Source: Streptomyces spiroverticillatus | Lineage (GTDB): Bacteria > Actinomycetota > Actinomycetes > Streptomycetales > Streptomycetaceae | Length of the DNA: 64,000 nucleotides | NCBI GenBank assembly: GCA_014650415.1 | Contig: BMUX01000013.1 | Coordinates: forward strand, 1-64,000 | Reading direction: 5' to 3' | Part shown: positions 1-8,121 of the stretch, one piece after another | Numbering within the stretch: the stretch's first letter is position 1 | How the letters are laid out: each line of letters begins with the position of its first letter | The notes under the pieces: model-generated | Told to the model about the DNA's origin: nothing | The model's input: only the letters and a program-made list of their open reading frames with translations | The model's database searches: none | Position numbers and translations under genes: made by a program

Positions 1-9
1 ATCATTGTG

Positions 10-47
10 GAAATGCCCCGTACCGGGTTACCGGTACGGGGCATTTC
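10..47. terminator. Perfect 17-bp hairpin, terminator of an upstream gene
   Basis: A perfect 17-bp inverted repeat (10-26 with 31-47) closes on the loop GTTA. No U-tract follows, which is normal for Streptomyces terminators. It lies at the window edge and probably ends a gene located before the window, insulating the phosphatidyltransferase gene that follows. Confidence 0.8.
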
Positions 48-151
48 TGCGTTTAAGGGGCGACGCGCACCCCTGTGCGGCCGACGGTGGTGGCTGAGGG
101 TAAGGTCAGGGGGAAAATCGTTGGCACGTTCCCACAGCAGGAGGCCCCCGG

Positions 152-760
152 GTGGAGGTCCAGGAGACTCGCGTTCAGACGGACCGAGTCCTCACCATCC
201 CCAACATTCTGAGCATGGCTCGCCTCGTTGGCGTGCCCTTGTTCCTGTGGCTGATTCTCCGCCCCGTGTTCGGTGGACCCAACAGCGACTGGTGGGCCCT
301 GCTGGTACTGATGCTCAGCGGCGTCAGTGACTACCTCGACGGCAAGCTGGCGCGTAGGTGGAACCAGATCAGCAGCTTGGGGCGGTTGCTCGACCCCGCG
401 GCCGACCGGCTCTACATTCTGTCGACCCTGGTCGGACTGACCTGGCGCGAGATCCTGCCCTGGTGGGTCACTGCGGCCCTTTTGGCGCGCGAGCTCATGC
501 TTCTCGTGATGGTGGGTATCCTCCGCCGACACGGCTATCCGCCGCCGCAGGTGAACTTCCTCGGGAAGGCGGCCACGTTCAATCTGATGTATGCCTTCCC
601 GTTGTTGCTGCTCAGCGTTCGGGACGGGTGGCTCGGGGAACTTGGTGCTATTTTCGGATGGGCGTTCGCCGGATGGGGTACAACCCTGTATTGGTGGGCA
701 GGGATTCTCTACGTGGTCCAGGTCCGTCGTCTGGTGAAGGCGGACGCCGCGACCGATTGA
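152..760 (+). CDS. CDP-alcohol phosphatidyltransferase family membrane protein
   Basis: A 202-residue integral membrane enzyme that should transfer a phosphatidyl group from CDP-diacylglycerol to an alcohol such as glycerol 3-phosphate or an inositol phosphate. The family signature D-x2-DG-x2-AR-x8-G-x3-D-x3-D is complete at residues 60-85 (D60, D63, G64, A67, R68, G77, D81, D85). About five hydrophobic segments follow the N-terminus. GTG is chosen as start because CAGGAGG lies 7 nt upstream. It heads a block whose order matches mycobacterial Rv1822 (pgsA2) onward, so it is the PgsA2-type paralogue; its substrate cannot be read from sequence. Confidence 0.92.
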   Translation: MEVQETRVQTDRVLTIPNILSMARLVGVPLFLWLILRPVFGGPNSDWWALLVLMLSGVSDYLDGKLARRWNQISSLGRLLDPAADRLYILSTLVGLTWREILPWWVTAALLARELMLLVMVGILRRHGYPPPQVNFLGKAATFNLMYAFPLLLLSVRDGWLGELGAIFGWAFAGWGTTLYWWAGILYVVQVRRLVKADAATD

Positions 761-879
761 GCCTGTCGAAGCGACGCAGCGCAGCGTCGGCCCTCGTGGA
801 TCTCTGAAGTTGTGGAGGTCGGATCTCGGCGGGCCCGGTCGGCTGGATCTTCTTCTCTTCCAAGGAGGAATCTTCCGAC

Positions 880-3375
880 ATGAAGGCCGTCGTGATGGCC
901 GGTGGCGAAGGCACGCGTCTTCGCCCCATGACCTCAAGCATGCCCAAGCCGCTCCTGCCGGTGGCCAACCGGCCGATCATGGAGCATGTGCTGAGGCTGC
1001 TCAAGCGGCATGGGCTCAATGAGACCGTCGTAACCGTGCAGTTTCTGGCCTCGCTCGTCAAGAACTACTTCGGCGACGGGGAAGAGCTCGGAATGGAGCT
1101 CACCTATGCCAACGAGGAGAAGCCACTCGGCACCGCGGGCAGCGTGAAGAATGCCGAAGAGGCGTTGAAGGACGACGCCTTTCTGGTCATTTCCGGGGAC
1201 GCGCTCACCGACTTCGACCTGACCGATCTCATTCGTTTCCACAAAGAGAAGGGTGCACTGGTCACGGTGTGCCTGACCCGGGTGCCGAATCCGCTGGAAT
1301 TCGGCATCACGATCGTGGACGAGGAAGGAAAGGTCGAGCGGTTCCTGGAGAAGCCGACCTGGGGGCAGGTCTTCTCGGACACCGTGAACACGGGCATCTA
1401 CGTGATGGAGCCCGAGGTCTTCGACTACGTCGAGGCGGACGTTTCCGTGGACTGGTCGGGGGACGTCTTTCCGCAGCTCATGAAGGAGGGCAAGCCGATC
1501 TACGGCTATGTCGCCGAGGGCTACTGGGAGGACGTCGGCACGCACGAGAGCTACGTCAAGGCCCAGGCCGACGTGCTGGAGGGCAAGGTCGACGTCGAGC
1601 TCGACGGGTTCGAGATCTCGCCCGGGGTATGGGTCGCGGAGGGCGCCGAGGTCCATCCGGACGCCGTACTCAGAGGGCCGCTGTACATCGGTGACTACGC
1701 CAAGGTCGAGGCCGGGGCGGAGATCCGCGAGCACAGCGTGGTCGGTTCCAACGTGGTCGTGAAGAGCGGGGCCTTCTTGCACAAGGCCGTCGTCCACGAC
1801 AACGTCTACATCGGGCAGCACAGCAATCTGCGCGGCTGCGTGATCGGCAAGAACACCGACATCATGCGGGCCGCCCGGATCGAGGACGGGGCAGTCATCG
1901 GCGACGAATGCCTCGTCGGTGAAGAATCGATCATTCAGGGCAATGTGCGGGTCTACCCGTTCAAGACGATCGAGGCCGGCGCCTTCGTCAACACATCGGT
2001 GATCTGGGAGTCGCGGGGGCAGGCGCATCTGTTCGGCGCGCGTGGGGTCTCCGGGATCATCAACGTCGAGATCACGCCCGAACTGGCCGTGCGGCTGGCG
2101 GGGGCGTACGCGACGACGCTGAAGAAGGGGTCGACGGTCACCACCGCGCGCGACCACTCCCGGGGTGCCCGTGCACTGAAGCGGGCGGTCATTTCCGCGC
2201 TCCAGGCCAGTGCCATCGACGTACGGGATCTGGAGAACGTGCCGCTGCCGGTGGCGCGGCAGCAGACGGCGCGGGGGAGTGCCGGCGGGATCATGATCCG
2301 TACGACGCCCGGGGTGCCGGACTCGGTGGACATCATGTTCTTCGACGAGCGGGGTGCGGATCTGTCGCAGGGGGGACAGCGGAAGCTGGACCGGGTGTAC
2401 GCGCGGCAGGAGTACCGAAGGGCGTTCCCGGGGGAGATCGGCGATCTGCACTTCCCGGCGAGCGTCTTCGACTCGTACACCGGGTCGTTGCTGCGGAACC
2501 TCGACACGACGGGGATCGCGGATTCCGGGCTGAAGGTCGTCGTCGACGCGTCGAACGGCAGTGCCGGGCTGGTGCTGCCGAGTCTGCTGGGGCGGCTCGG
2601 GGTCGACTCGTTGACGATCAACCCGGGGCTGGACGAAGCGCGGCCGACGGAGACGGCGGATTCCCGGCGGGCCGGGCTCGTACGGCTCGGGGAGATCGTC
2701 GCGTCGGCGCGGGCGGACTTCGGGGTGCGGTTCGACCCGGTCGGTGAGCGGCTGTCGCTGGTCGACGAGCGCGGGAAGATCATCGAGGACGACCGGGCGC
2801 TGCTGGTGATGCTGGATCTCGTGGCTGCGGAGCGGCGCAGCGGGCGGGTGGCGTTGCCGGTGACGACCACCAGGGTCGCCGAGCAGGTGGCGGCGTACCA
2901 CGGGACGCAGGTGGAGTGGACGACCACGTCGCCCGACGACCTGACCCGGGTGGGGCGCGAGGACGCGACCATCTTCGGCGGGGACGGGCGCGGTGGGTTC
3001 ATCGTGCCGGAGTTCAGCAGTGTCTTCGACGGGGCGGCCGCCTTCGTACGGCTCATCGGGCTCGTGGCGAGGACCCAGTTGACGCTGAGTCAGATCGATG
3101 CGCGGATACCGCGGGCGCACGTGCTGCGGCGTGATCTGGCGACGCCGTGGGCGGTGAAGGGGCTCGTGATGCGGCGGGTCGTGGAGGCCGCGGGCGAGCG
3201 GTCGGTGGACACCACCGACGGTGTACGGGTCGTGGAGGCCGACGGGCGCTGGGTGATGGTGCTGCCCGACCCGGCGGAGGCCGTCACTCATTTGTGGGCG
3301 GAGGGGCCGGACGACGACTCCGCGCAGGCGCTCCTGGACGAGTGGTCGGCGATCGTCGACAGCGCAGGTCACTGA
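880..3375 (+). CDS. Sugar-nucleotidyltransferase fused to a degenerate phosphomannomutase domain
   Basis: An 831-residue fusion. Residues 1-235 are a sugar-1-phosphate nucleotidyltransferase with the activation loop GGEGTRLRPMT (8-18) and the downstream MPKPLLP. About 250-370 is a left-handed beta-helix of hexapeptide repeats. From about 385 to the end it follows the four-domain phosphomannomutase/phosphoglucomutase fold. Orthologues are usually annotated mannose-1-phosphate guanylyltransferase. The mutase half looks inactive: the phosphoserine loop (normally TASHNP) reads RTTPGVPD near 475, the metal loop (DGDxDR) reads DPVGER at 619-624, and the sugar loop (GGExSGH) reads GGDGRGGF near 700. 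The start is supported by AAGGAGGA 10 nt upstream. A hairpin follows the stop. The nucleotide and sugar used are not certain. Confidence 0.88.
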   Translation: MKAVVMAGGEGTRLRPMTSSMPKPLLPVANRPIMEHVLRLLKRHGLNETVVTVQFLASLVKNYFGDGEELGMELTYANEEKPLGTAGSVKNAEEALKDDAFLVISGDALTDFDLTDLIRFHKEKGALVTVCLTRVPNPLEFGITIVDEEGKVERFLEKPTWGQVFSDTVNTGIYVMEPEVFDYVEADVSVDWSGDVFPQLMKEGKPIYGYVAEGYWEDVGTHESYVKAQADVLEGKVDVELDGFEISPGVWVAEGAEVHPDAVLRGPLYIGDYAKVEAGAEIREHSVVGSNVVVKSGAFLHKAVVHDNVYIGQHSNLRGCVIGKNTDIMRAARIEDGAVIGDECLVGEESIIQGNVRVYPFKTIEAGAFVNTSVIWESRGQAHLFGARGVSGIINVEITPELAVRLAGAYATTLKKGSTVTTARDHSRGARALKRAVISALQASAIDVRDLENVPLPVARQQTARGSAGGIMIRTTPGVPDSVDIMFFDERGADLSQGGQRKLDRVYARQEYRRAFPGEIGDLHFPASVFDSYTGSLLRNLDTTGIADSGLKVVVDASNGSAGLVLPSLLGRLGVDSLTINPGLDEARPTETADSRRAGLVRLGEIVASARADFGVRFDPVGERLSLVDERGKIIEDDRALLVMLDLVAAERRSGRVALPVTTTRVAEQVAAYHGTQVEWTTTSPDDLTRVGREDATIFGGDGRGGFIVPEFSSVFDGAAAFVRLIGLVARTQLTLSQIDARIPRAHVLRRDLATPWAVKGLVMRRVVEAAGERSVDTTDGVRVVEADGRWVMVLPDPAEAVTHLWAEGPDDDSAQALLDEWSAIVDSAGH

Positions 3376-3388
3376 CGCAGGACCGGAG

Positions 3389-3418
3389 ACCGGAGGCCGT
3401 CCCACGACGGCCTCCGGT
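3389..3418. terminator. 13-bp perfect hairpin terminator
   Basis: A perfect 13-bp stem (3389-3401 with 3406-3418) with the tetraloop CCAC sits 13 nt after the nucleotidyltransferase stop. It separates that gene from the DUF881 operon. Confidence 0.85.
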
Positions 3419-3471
3419 GCGTCGGTGGGGGCATTGGGTGGTAGGGGCTGCGACATGCGACGATGTGCGGC

Positions 3472-4398
3472 ATGTCGCAGCAGCCCCCCGTTCGGAGCAC
3501 CCCTTCTCCACCGCGGCGTCCCGATGCGTCGATGTCGCTGCTGACGAACGTGATGGAGCACAGCCTCGACGACGGGTACGCCGAGGCGGCGGCCCGTCAG
3601 AAGGCCGACGGGACCGCCGGGATGCCGCGCACCCTGCGCAGGAAACTCGGTCTGGCGGCCTGTCTCGTCCTGGCGGCGGCCGTGGTCACGCTGGGGGCGG
3701 CCAACGCGCGGATAGCGGCACCCGTGGTCGCCAAGGAGCGCGAGAAGCTCGTGGACCGCATCCAGTCCGAGACCGCCGCCGCCGACAAGCTGGAGAAGGA
3801 CGTCGAGACCCTGCGTGCGGACGTGGGGGAGCGGCAGCGCAAGGCCCTGGAGCAGCACGGGGGTGACCAGGCCGAACTGGTTTCCCTGCTCTCCGGAGCA
3901 ACCGCCGTGACCGGACCGGGCGTCAAACTGGTCGTGGACGATGCCAAGGAGACCGGTGGGGGCAGTGACGGCCCGCGTGGCAGCAGTGGCTTCGCCGACA
4001 CCGGCCGGGTCCGCGACCGGGACATGCAACGCTTCGTCAACGGGCTCTGGCAGTCCGGCGCTGAGGCCGTCGCGATCAACGGGCAGCGCCTGACGATGCT
4101 CTCGGCGATCCGGGCGGCGGGCGACGCGATACTGGTCGACAACCGGCCGCTGGCGCCGCCGTACACCGTGCTGGCGGTGGGCGGCAAGCATCTCAACACC
4201 ACGTTCAACGACAGTGCCGACGGGCAGTACCTGCATGCCTTGCAGGAGAGCTACGGCATTCGTACCAGCATCACCGACCAGGACGAGGTGCGGCTCCCGG
4301 CCGCGCCGAGCCTGATCGTACGCATCGCCCAGCCGCTGGCCGCGGACGCGGCGAAGGGCGTGGCCGAACCGAAGAAGACAGAGAAGGGCACATCGTGA
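3472..4398 (+). CDS. DUF881 family membrane-anchored protein (first copy)
   Basis: A 308-residue protein with a cytoplasmic N-tail, one transmembrane segment (about 59-78), a charged coiled-coil stretch (about 90-125) and a C-terminal extracytoplasmic DUF881 domain ending near 305. The family has no established reaction; actinobacterial members sit beside cell-envelope and division genes. Starts at 3463, 3472 and 3529 share the frame; I prefer 3472 (MSQQPP), but no strong ribosome-binding site decides it. The stop overlaps the next gene by 4 bp (GTGA), so the three genes DUF881-sbp-DUF881 are translationally coupled, as in the Rv1823-Rv1825 order. Confidence 0.85.
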   Translation: MSQQPPVRSTPSPPRRPDASMSLLTNVMEHSLDDGYAEAAARQKADGTAGMPRTLRRKLGLAACLVLAAAVVTLGAANARIAAPVVAKEREKLVDRIQSETAAADKLEKDVETLRADVGERQRKALEQHGGDQAELVSLLSGATAVTGPGVKLVVDDAKETGGGSDGPRGSSGFADTGRVRDRDMQRFVNGLWQSGAEAVAINGQRLTMLSAIRAAGDAILVDNRPLAPPYTVLAVGGKHLNTTFNDSADGQYLHALQESYGIRTSITDQDEVRLPAAPSLIVRIAQPLAADAAKGVAEPKKTEKGTS

Positions 4399-4727
4399 TC
4401 GCCGTACTGGGCCTCGTCGTGGGAGTCGTGGTCGGATTGCTGGTCCGGCCCGAAGTGCCGGCGGTGGTCGAGCCCTACCTGCCGATCGCCGTCGTCGCCG
4501 CGCTGGACGCGGTCTTCGGCGGTCTGCGGGCCATGCTGGACGGGATCTTCGTCGACAAGGTCTTCGTCGTCTCCTTCCTGTCGAACGTCGTGGTCGCGGC
4601 CCTGATCGTCTTCCTCGGCGACAAGCTGGGCGTCGGCGCGCAGCTGTCGACCGGTGTGGTCGTCGTCCTCGGCATCCGGATCTTCTCCAACGCTGCCGCC
4701 ATCCGTCGGCACATCTTCCGGGCGTGA
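4395..4727 (+). CDS. sbp: Small basic membrane protein, DUF1290 family
   Basis: A 110-residue protein with three hydrophobic segments and a basic C-terminus (RRHIFRA). It matches the small basic protein (Sbp/DUF1290) family found in actinobacteria and Bacillus next to division genes; its molecular role is unknown. GTGA overlaps at both ends place it between and translationally coupled to two DUF881 genes, suggesting the three products work together at the membrane. Confidence 0.85.
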   Translation: MIAVLGLVVGVVVGLLVRPEVPAVVEPYLPIAVVAALDAVFGGLRAMLDGIFVDKVFVVSFLSNVVVAALIVFLGDKLGVGAQLSTGVVVVLGIRIFSNAAAIRRHIFRA

Positions 4728-5557
4728 CGCCGGTGAGCAACGAGAGCAACGAGACCGGTGGAACGGGTCCGCTTCCCGAGGAGCGGCAGCCCTTCCCGCC
4801 GAGCCCCGCACCCGAAGAGCACCACAAGCACCGGGAAGTGACGGGGCGTCAGAGGTTGGTCGCGGGGCTGTGGCCGCCGCGGGTCACCCGGGCCCAACTG
4901 ATCGTGGCGCTGCTGCTGTTCGGGCTGGGGCTCGGGCTGGCCATCCAGGTCAACTCCACCAGCGCGGACGGCGCGCTGCGCGGTGCGCGCCAGGAGGACC
5001 TCGTACGCATCCTGGACGAACTGGACGACCGTACGCAGCGTCTCGAGGACGAGAAGCAGCGGCTGAGCGCGCAGAAGTCCGAGCTGGAGAGCAGCTCCGA
5101 CCAGGCCGAGGAGGCCCGCAAGCAGACGCTGGAGAAGGAGCGCCAGCTCGGCGTGCTGGCGGGCACGGTGGGCGCCCAGGGGCCCGGGATCACGCTGACC
5201 GTCGGGGACCCGCACAAGACCGTCGAGCCGGACCGGCTGCTGGACACCATTCAGGAATTGCGGGCCGCCGGAGCGGAGGCCGTGCAGATCAATGACGTAC
5301 GTGTCGTGGCCAACACGTATTTCTCCGGCGACGCGGGCAGCATTCAGATCGACGGGAAGAGCGTCAGCGCTCCGTACACCTTCAAGGTGATCGGCAAGCC
5401 GCAGGATCTGGAGCCCGCGCTGAACATCCCCGGCGGGGTCGTGCAGACTCTGGAGAAGGAGCAGGCCACCGCCGTGGTGCAGCGACTTGAGAAGATCGTC
5501 GTGAATGCCTTGCGACCGGCGAAGCGGCCTGACTACGCTCGGTCGTCATCCCAGTGA
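4724..5557 (+). CDS. DUF881 family membrane-anchored protein (second copy)
   Basis: A 277-residue protein with a Pro/Glu-rich cytoplasmic tail, one transmembrane helix at about 58-76, a coiled coil at about 90-145 and a DUF881 domain at about 150-265. It has the same architecture as the first copy but the two sequences are clearly diverged. Translation probably starts at the GTG that overlaps the sbp stop codon; a GTG 9 nt later is also possible. The shared coiled coils would allow the two DUF881 proteins to pair. No gcvH follows, unlike the mycobacterial order. Confidence 0.85.
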   Translation: MTPVSNESNETGGTGPLPEERQPFPPSPAPEEHHKHREVTGRQRLVAGLWPPRVTRAQLIVALLLFGLGLGLAIQVNSTSADGALRGARQEDLVRILDELDDRTQRLEDEKQRLSAQKSELESSSDQAEEARKQTLEKERQLGVLAGTVGAQGPGITLTVGDPHKTVEPDRLLDTIQELRAAGAEAVQINDVRVVANTYFSGDAGSIQIDGKSVSAPYTFKVIGKPQDLEPALNIPGGVVQTLEKEQATAVVQRLEKIVVNALRPAKRPDYARSSSQ

Positions 5558-5747
5558 AGGCTGGGCGAATGAGCGTTGTCGGACAAGGGCATGAGGTTGC
5601 GGGGGGTCGGCGCACCCAGGACGCGGTGCGTGGTGGAAACTGTCCGAGTGATACGGACGTTGTGAGAATGTCCAAGTCAGCAGGTTTGTTGACGCAGGGT
5701 TCGTCCTGCCCCACGGGCGGGTCTGTTTCGGTCAAGGGGAATCGCCC

Positions 5748-6575
5748 GTGAAGTTGTTTGCGAAATTGTTCGGCAAGAGTGCACGTGACGACAGCAGCTC
5801 CCACACTGCGCGTCACCGTGCCCCGCGCCCCGGTGAGGCGGAGGAGCAGAGCGGCGAGCGCCCGCTCTTCCGCGACGAGGTCGGCGGCCACGGCGCGCCG
5901 TCTGTTGACCCGGCTGGTCCCGGCCGCATAGGTTCCGGAGAACCATCAACCTCAAGTACGGGTGGAGGGTTCACGCCCGACCCGTACGCAACCAGCGCCC
6001 ACCACACTGGGCAGCCGCGGCAGGAGGATCCGTCCATGTCGGCGTTGCCTGTTTGTACGAGGTGCGGTCACCGGAATGCCGCGGACAGCCGCTTCTGCTC
6101 CAACTGCGGTGCGCCGCTGCGGGCCGGAGCCGCCGCCGAGCGGCCGTCGGAGACCACGTCGACCATCTCCATCTCGGGCCTGGAGGCCTACGAGGCGGAG
6201 AAGACCGGTCAGACGCAGCTTCCGTCGCTGTCGCCCGAGGCCCAGGCCGCGGTCGACGCGCTTCCGCTGGGTGCGGCGCTGCTGGTGGTGCGACGCGGCC
6301 CGAACTCGGGCAGCCGCTTCCTGCTGGATGGCGAGCTGACCACGGCCGGCCGTCACCCGCAGAGCGACATCTTCCTGGACGACGTCACCGTCTCCAGGCG
6401 GCACGTCGAGTTCCGCCGGGGCGGAGACGGTGGCTTCACCGTCTCCGACGTCGGCAGCCTCAACGGCACGTACGTCAACCGGGAGCGCATCGACGCGGTT
6501 CCGCTGGCGAACGGCGACGAGGTGCAGATCGGTAAGTACCGGCTGGTCTTCTACGCGAGCCAGCGGGGCGTCTGA
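5748..6575 (+). CDS. GarA-like FHA protein with zinc ribbon
   Basis: A 275-residue protein. Residues 1-96 are polar and low complexity. A zinc ribbon has Cys103, Cys106, Cys117 and Cys120. The phospho-acceptor motif ETTS lies at 135-138, and a C-terminal FHA domain (about 178-265) keeps GRHPQSD (201-207), SRRH (216-219) and SLNGTYVN (237-244). In GarA/OdhI relatives, Thr phosphorylation in ETTx by a PknB/PknG-type kinase makes the FHA domain bind its own tail and switches control of 2-oxoglutarate metabolism. The position next to the FtsR-like gene matches Rv1827 (garA). An in-frame ATG at 6036 (residue 97, MSALPVCTRCG) has an AGGAGGA site 8 nt upstream and would give a 179-residue GarA-sized form. 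Confidence 0.9.
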   Translation: MKLFAKLFGKSARDDSSSHTARHRAPRPGEAEEQSGERPLFRDEVGGHGAPSVDPAGPGRIGSGEPSTSSTGGGFTPDPYATSAHHTGQPRQEDPSMSALPVCTRCGHRNAADSRFCSNCGAPLRAGAAAERPSETTSTISISGLEAYEAEKTGQTQLPSLSPEAQAAVDALPLGAALLVVRRGPNSGSRFLLDGELTTAGRHPQSDIFLDDVTVSRRHVEFRRGGDGGFTVSDVGSLNGTYVNRERIDAVPLANGDEVQIGKYRLVFYASQRGV

Positions 6576-6593
6576 TCCCTTCAGGGAAGGTCC

Positions 6594-7337
6594 ATGCTGC
6601 GAATCCAGACGGGCGGTGCCGTGCGCGGCGCCGCCTCCGCCGGCAGCAGGCTGATGAGCATCGGTTCGGTGCTCAGCCTGCTGCGTGAGGAATTTCCCGA
6701 AGTAACGATCTCCAAGATCCGCTTTCTGGAGGCGGAGGGGCTGGTCGAGCCGCAGCGCACGCCGTCCGGGTACCGGAAGTTCGGTCCGGCGGACGTGGAG
6801 CGGCTCGCCCAGGTGCTGCGGATGCAGCGCGACCACTACCTCCCGCTCAAGGTCATCAAGGAGCACCTCGACGCGCTGGAGCGCGGCGAGGAGGTCCGGC
6901 TGCCGTCCCCGGGCGGGCCGCGGGAACTGCTCGACGGGGCACCCGAGGTGGCCCCGGAGCGGGCGACCGTGGCGCGGCTGGGCCGCGAGGAGCTGCTGGC
7001 GGCCGCGGAGGTCGAGGACAGCGATCTGGGCGAGTGGGAAGCGTACGGACTCATCGCGCAACTGCCGGACGGCGGTTACGACGCGGAGGCCGTCACGGTG
7101 GCGAAACTCGTGGCGGACCTGGGGCGTTTTGGTCTGGAACCGAGACACCTGCGGGCCATGAAGGCCGCCGCGGACCGCGAGGCCGGGCTGATCGGCAATG
7201 TCGTGGCTCCGCTGCGGCGGCACCGCAATCCGCAGACGAGGGCGCATGCCGAGGCGACCACGAGGGAGCTCGCGGGGCTCTCCGTACGGCTGCATGCGGC
7301 GTTGGTGCAGACCGCGCTGAGGGCCGGCGCGAACTGA
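6594..7337 (+). CDS. ftsR: MerR family regulator, FtsR-like
   Basis: A 247-residue regulator with an N-terminal MerR winged helix (SIGSVLSLLREEFPEVTISK, then FLEAEGLVEPQRTPSGYRKF) and a long C-terminal helical region instead of a metal-binding tail. It corresponds to Rv1828/FtsR, known in corynebacteria as an activator of ftsZ. AGGGAAGG precedes the ATG; an internal ATG 60 nt later matches where shorter relatives begin. It follows the FHA gene by 18 nt and is probably cotranscribed. Confidence 0.88.
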   Translation: MLRIQTGGAVRGAASAGSRLMSIGSVLSLLREEFPEVTISKIRFLEAEGLVEPQRTPSGYRKFGPADVERLAQVLRMQRDHYLPLKVIKEHLDALERGEEVRLPSPGGPRELLDGAPEVAPERATVARLGREELLAAAEVEDSDLGEWEAYGLIAQLPDGGYDAEAVTVAKLVADLGRFGLEPRHLRAMKAAADREAGLIGNVVAPLRRHRNPQTRAHAEATTRELAGLSVRLHAALVQTALRAGAN

Positions 7338-7424
7338 ACTGCCGGTGGGGTGAAACCGCACCGCAGGTGGAGTGAACAGGAGCCCGACTACCCAAACCGG
7401 TCGGGCACGTCCTAGGGTTGCTGT

Positions 7425-7898
7425 GTGAACGAGCTCGACGTCGTAGGTGTCAGGGTGGAAATGCCCAACAACCAGCCGATCGTGCTCCTGCGTGAAGTGG
7501 GAGGCGATCGGTACCTTCCCATTTGGATCGGACCGGGTGAGGCCACTGCCATCGCCTTCGCCCAGCAGGGGCTGGCCCCCGCCAGGCCGCTGACGCACGA
7601 CCTCTTCAAGGACGTGCTCGAAGCGGTCGGCCAGGAGCTCACCGAAGTGCGGATCACCGATCTGCGGGACGGGGTCTTCTACGCCGAACTGGTCTTCGCC
7701 AGCGGGGTCGAGGTCAGTGCCAGGCCGTCCGACGCGATAGCGCTCGCGCTGCGCACCGGAACGCCGATCTACGGCAGTGACGGGGTCCTGGACGATGCCG
7801 GGATCGCGATTCCGGACGAGCAGGAGGACGAGGTCGAGAAGTTCCGCGAGTTCCTCGACCAGATCTCGCCGGAGGACTTCGGCACCAACAGTCAGTGA
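7425..7898 (+). CDS. Bifunctional nuclease domain protein (DUF151/BFN)
   Basis: A 157-residue protein with the DUF151 fold: MNELDVVGVRVEMPNNQPIV, then the conserved LPIWIGPGEATAIA and the SARPSDAIALALR segment. Family members have been reported to degrade DNA and RNA in vitro, but the physiological role is unclear. The orthologous position is Rv1829. GTG is the only plausible start. A strong UUCG-loop hairpin follows and ends this transcription unit. Confidence 0.88.
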   Translation: MNELDVVGVRVEMPNNQPIVLLREVGGDRYLPIWIGPGEATAIAFAQQGLAPARPLTHDLFKDVLEAVGQELTEVRITDLRDGVFYAELVFASGVEVSARPSDAIALALRTGTPIYGSDGVLDDAGIAIPDEQEDEVEKFREFLDQISPEDFGTNSQ

Positions 7899-7940
7899 GC
7901 CGCGCGGGCCGTGTGTGCCGCGTGATCCAGTGAGTCGCAC

Positions 7941-7971
7941 GTCCCCGGTGGGCCTTCGGGTTCCCGGGGAC
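7941..7971 (+). terminator. UUCG-tetraloop hairpin terminator
   Basis: The outer stem GTCCCCGG/CCGGGGAC continues through G-C and G-U pairs to a UUCG tetraloop, about 13 pairs with one bulge. It lies 43 nt after the nuclease stop codon. Confidence 0.85.
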
Positions 7972-8035
7972 TTCTGCGCATTCGAGTAGCCTTTCCCCGA
8001 AGAAAGTTGCGCGAAACCACTCTCAGGGTGATTGT

Positions 8036-8053
8036 CACTCGGCGTGCCGAGTG
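8036..8053. promoter_or_regulatory. 7-bp perfect dyad upstream of the second merR
   Basis: CACTCGG-CGTG-CCGAGTG, a perfect 7-bp dyad with a 4-nt spacer. It ends 9 nt before the predicted -35 hexamer of the MerR gene, so it may be an activator or autoregulatory site. No binding protein is known to me. Confidence 0.45.
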
Positions 8054-8062
8054 TGGCGATCG

Positions 8063-8091
8063 TTGACGCACCCCGGGTGACTGCCTACCGT
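8063..8091 (+). promoter_or_regulatory. Vegetative-type promoter for the second merR
   Basis: TTGACG (8063-8068), a 17-bp spacer and TACCGT (8086-8091). The -35 is strong and the -10 keeps TAnnnT. It places transcription start near 8098, about 24 nt before the GTG. Confidence 0.6.
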
Positions 8092-8121
8092 CGACAAGGC
8101 AGGTCAAGGACGGAGGTCGGC

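Noticed and set aside
934..4827. Very long open frame on the minus strand across the first operon
   Set aside because: It is the mirror of high-GC3 genes on the plus strand; the protein is Arg/Pro/His-rich without recognisable domains, and the plus-strand genes have clear motifs.
5554..5751. 65-codon frame between the second DUF881 gene and the FHA gene
   Set aside because: No ribosome-binding site, low coding quality and no resemblance to GcvH, which would be expected here from mycobacterial order.
8032..8121. Upstream TTG start for the second MerR gene
   Set aside because: It would cover the promoter and dyad; a GTG with a strong ribosome-binding site follows.
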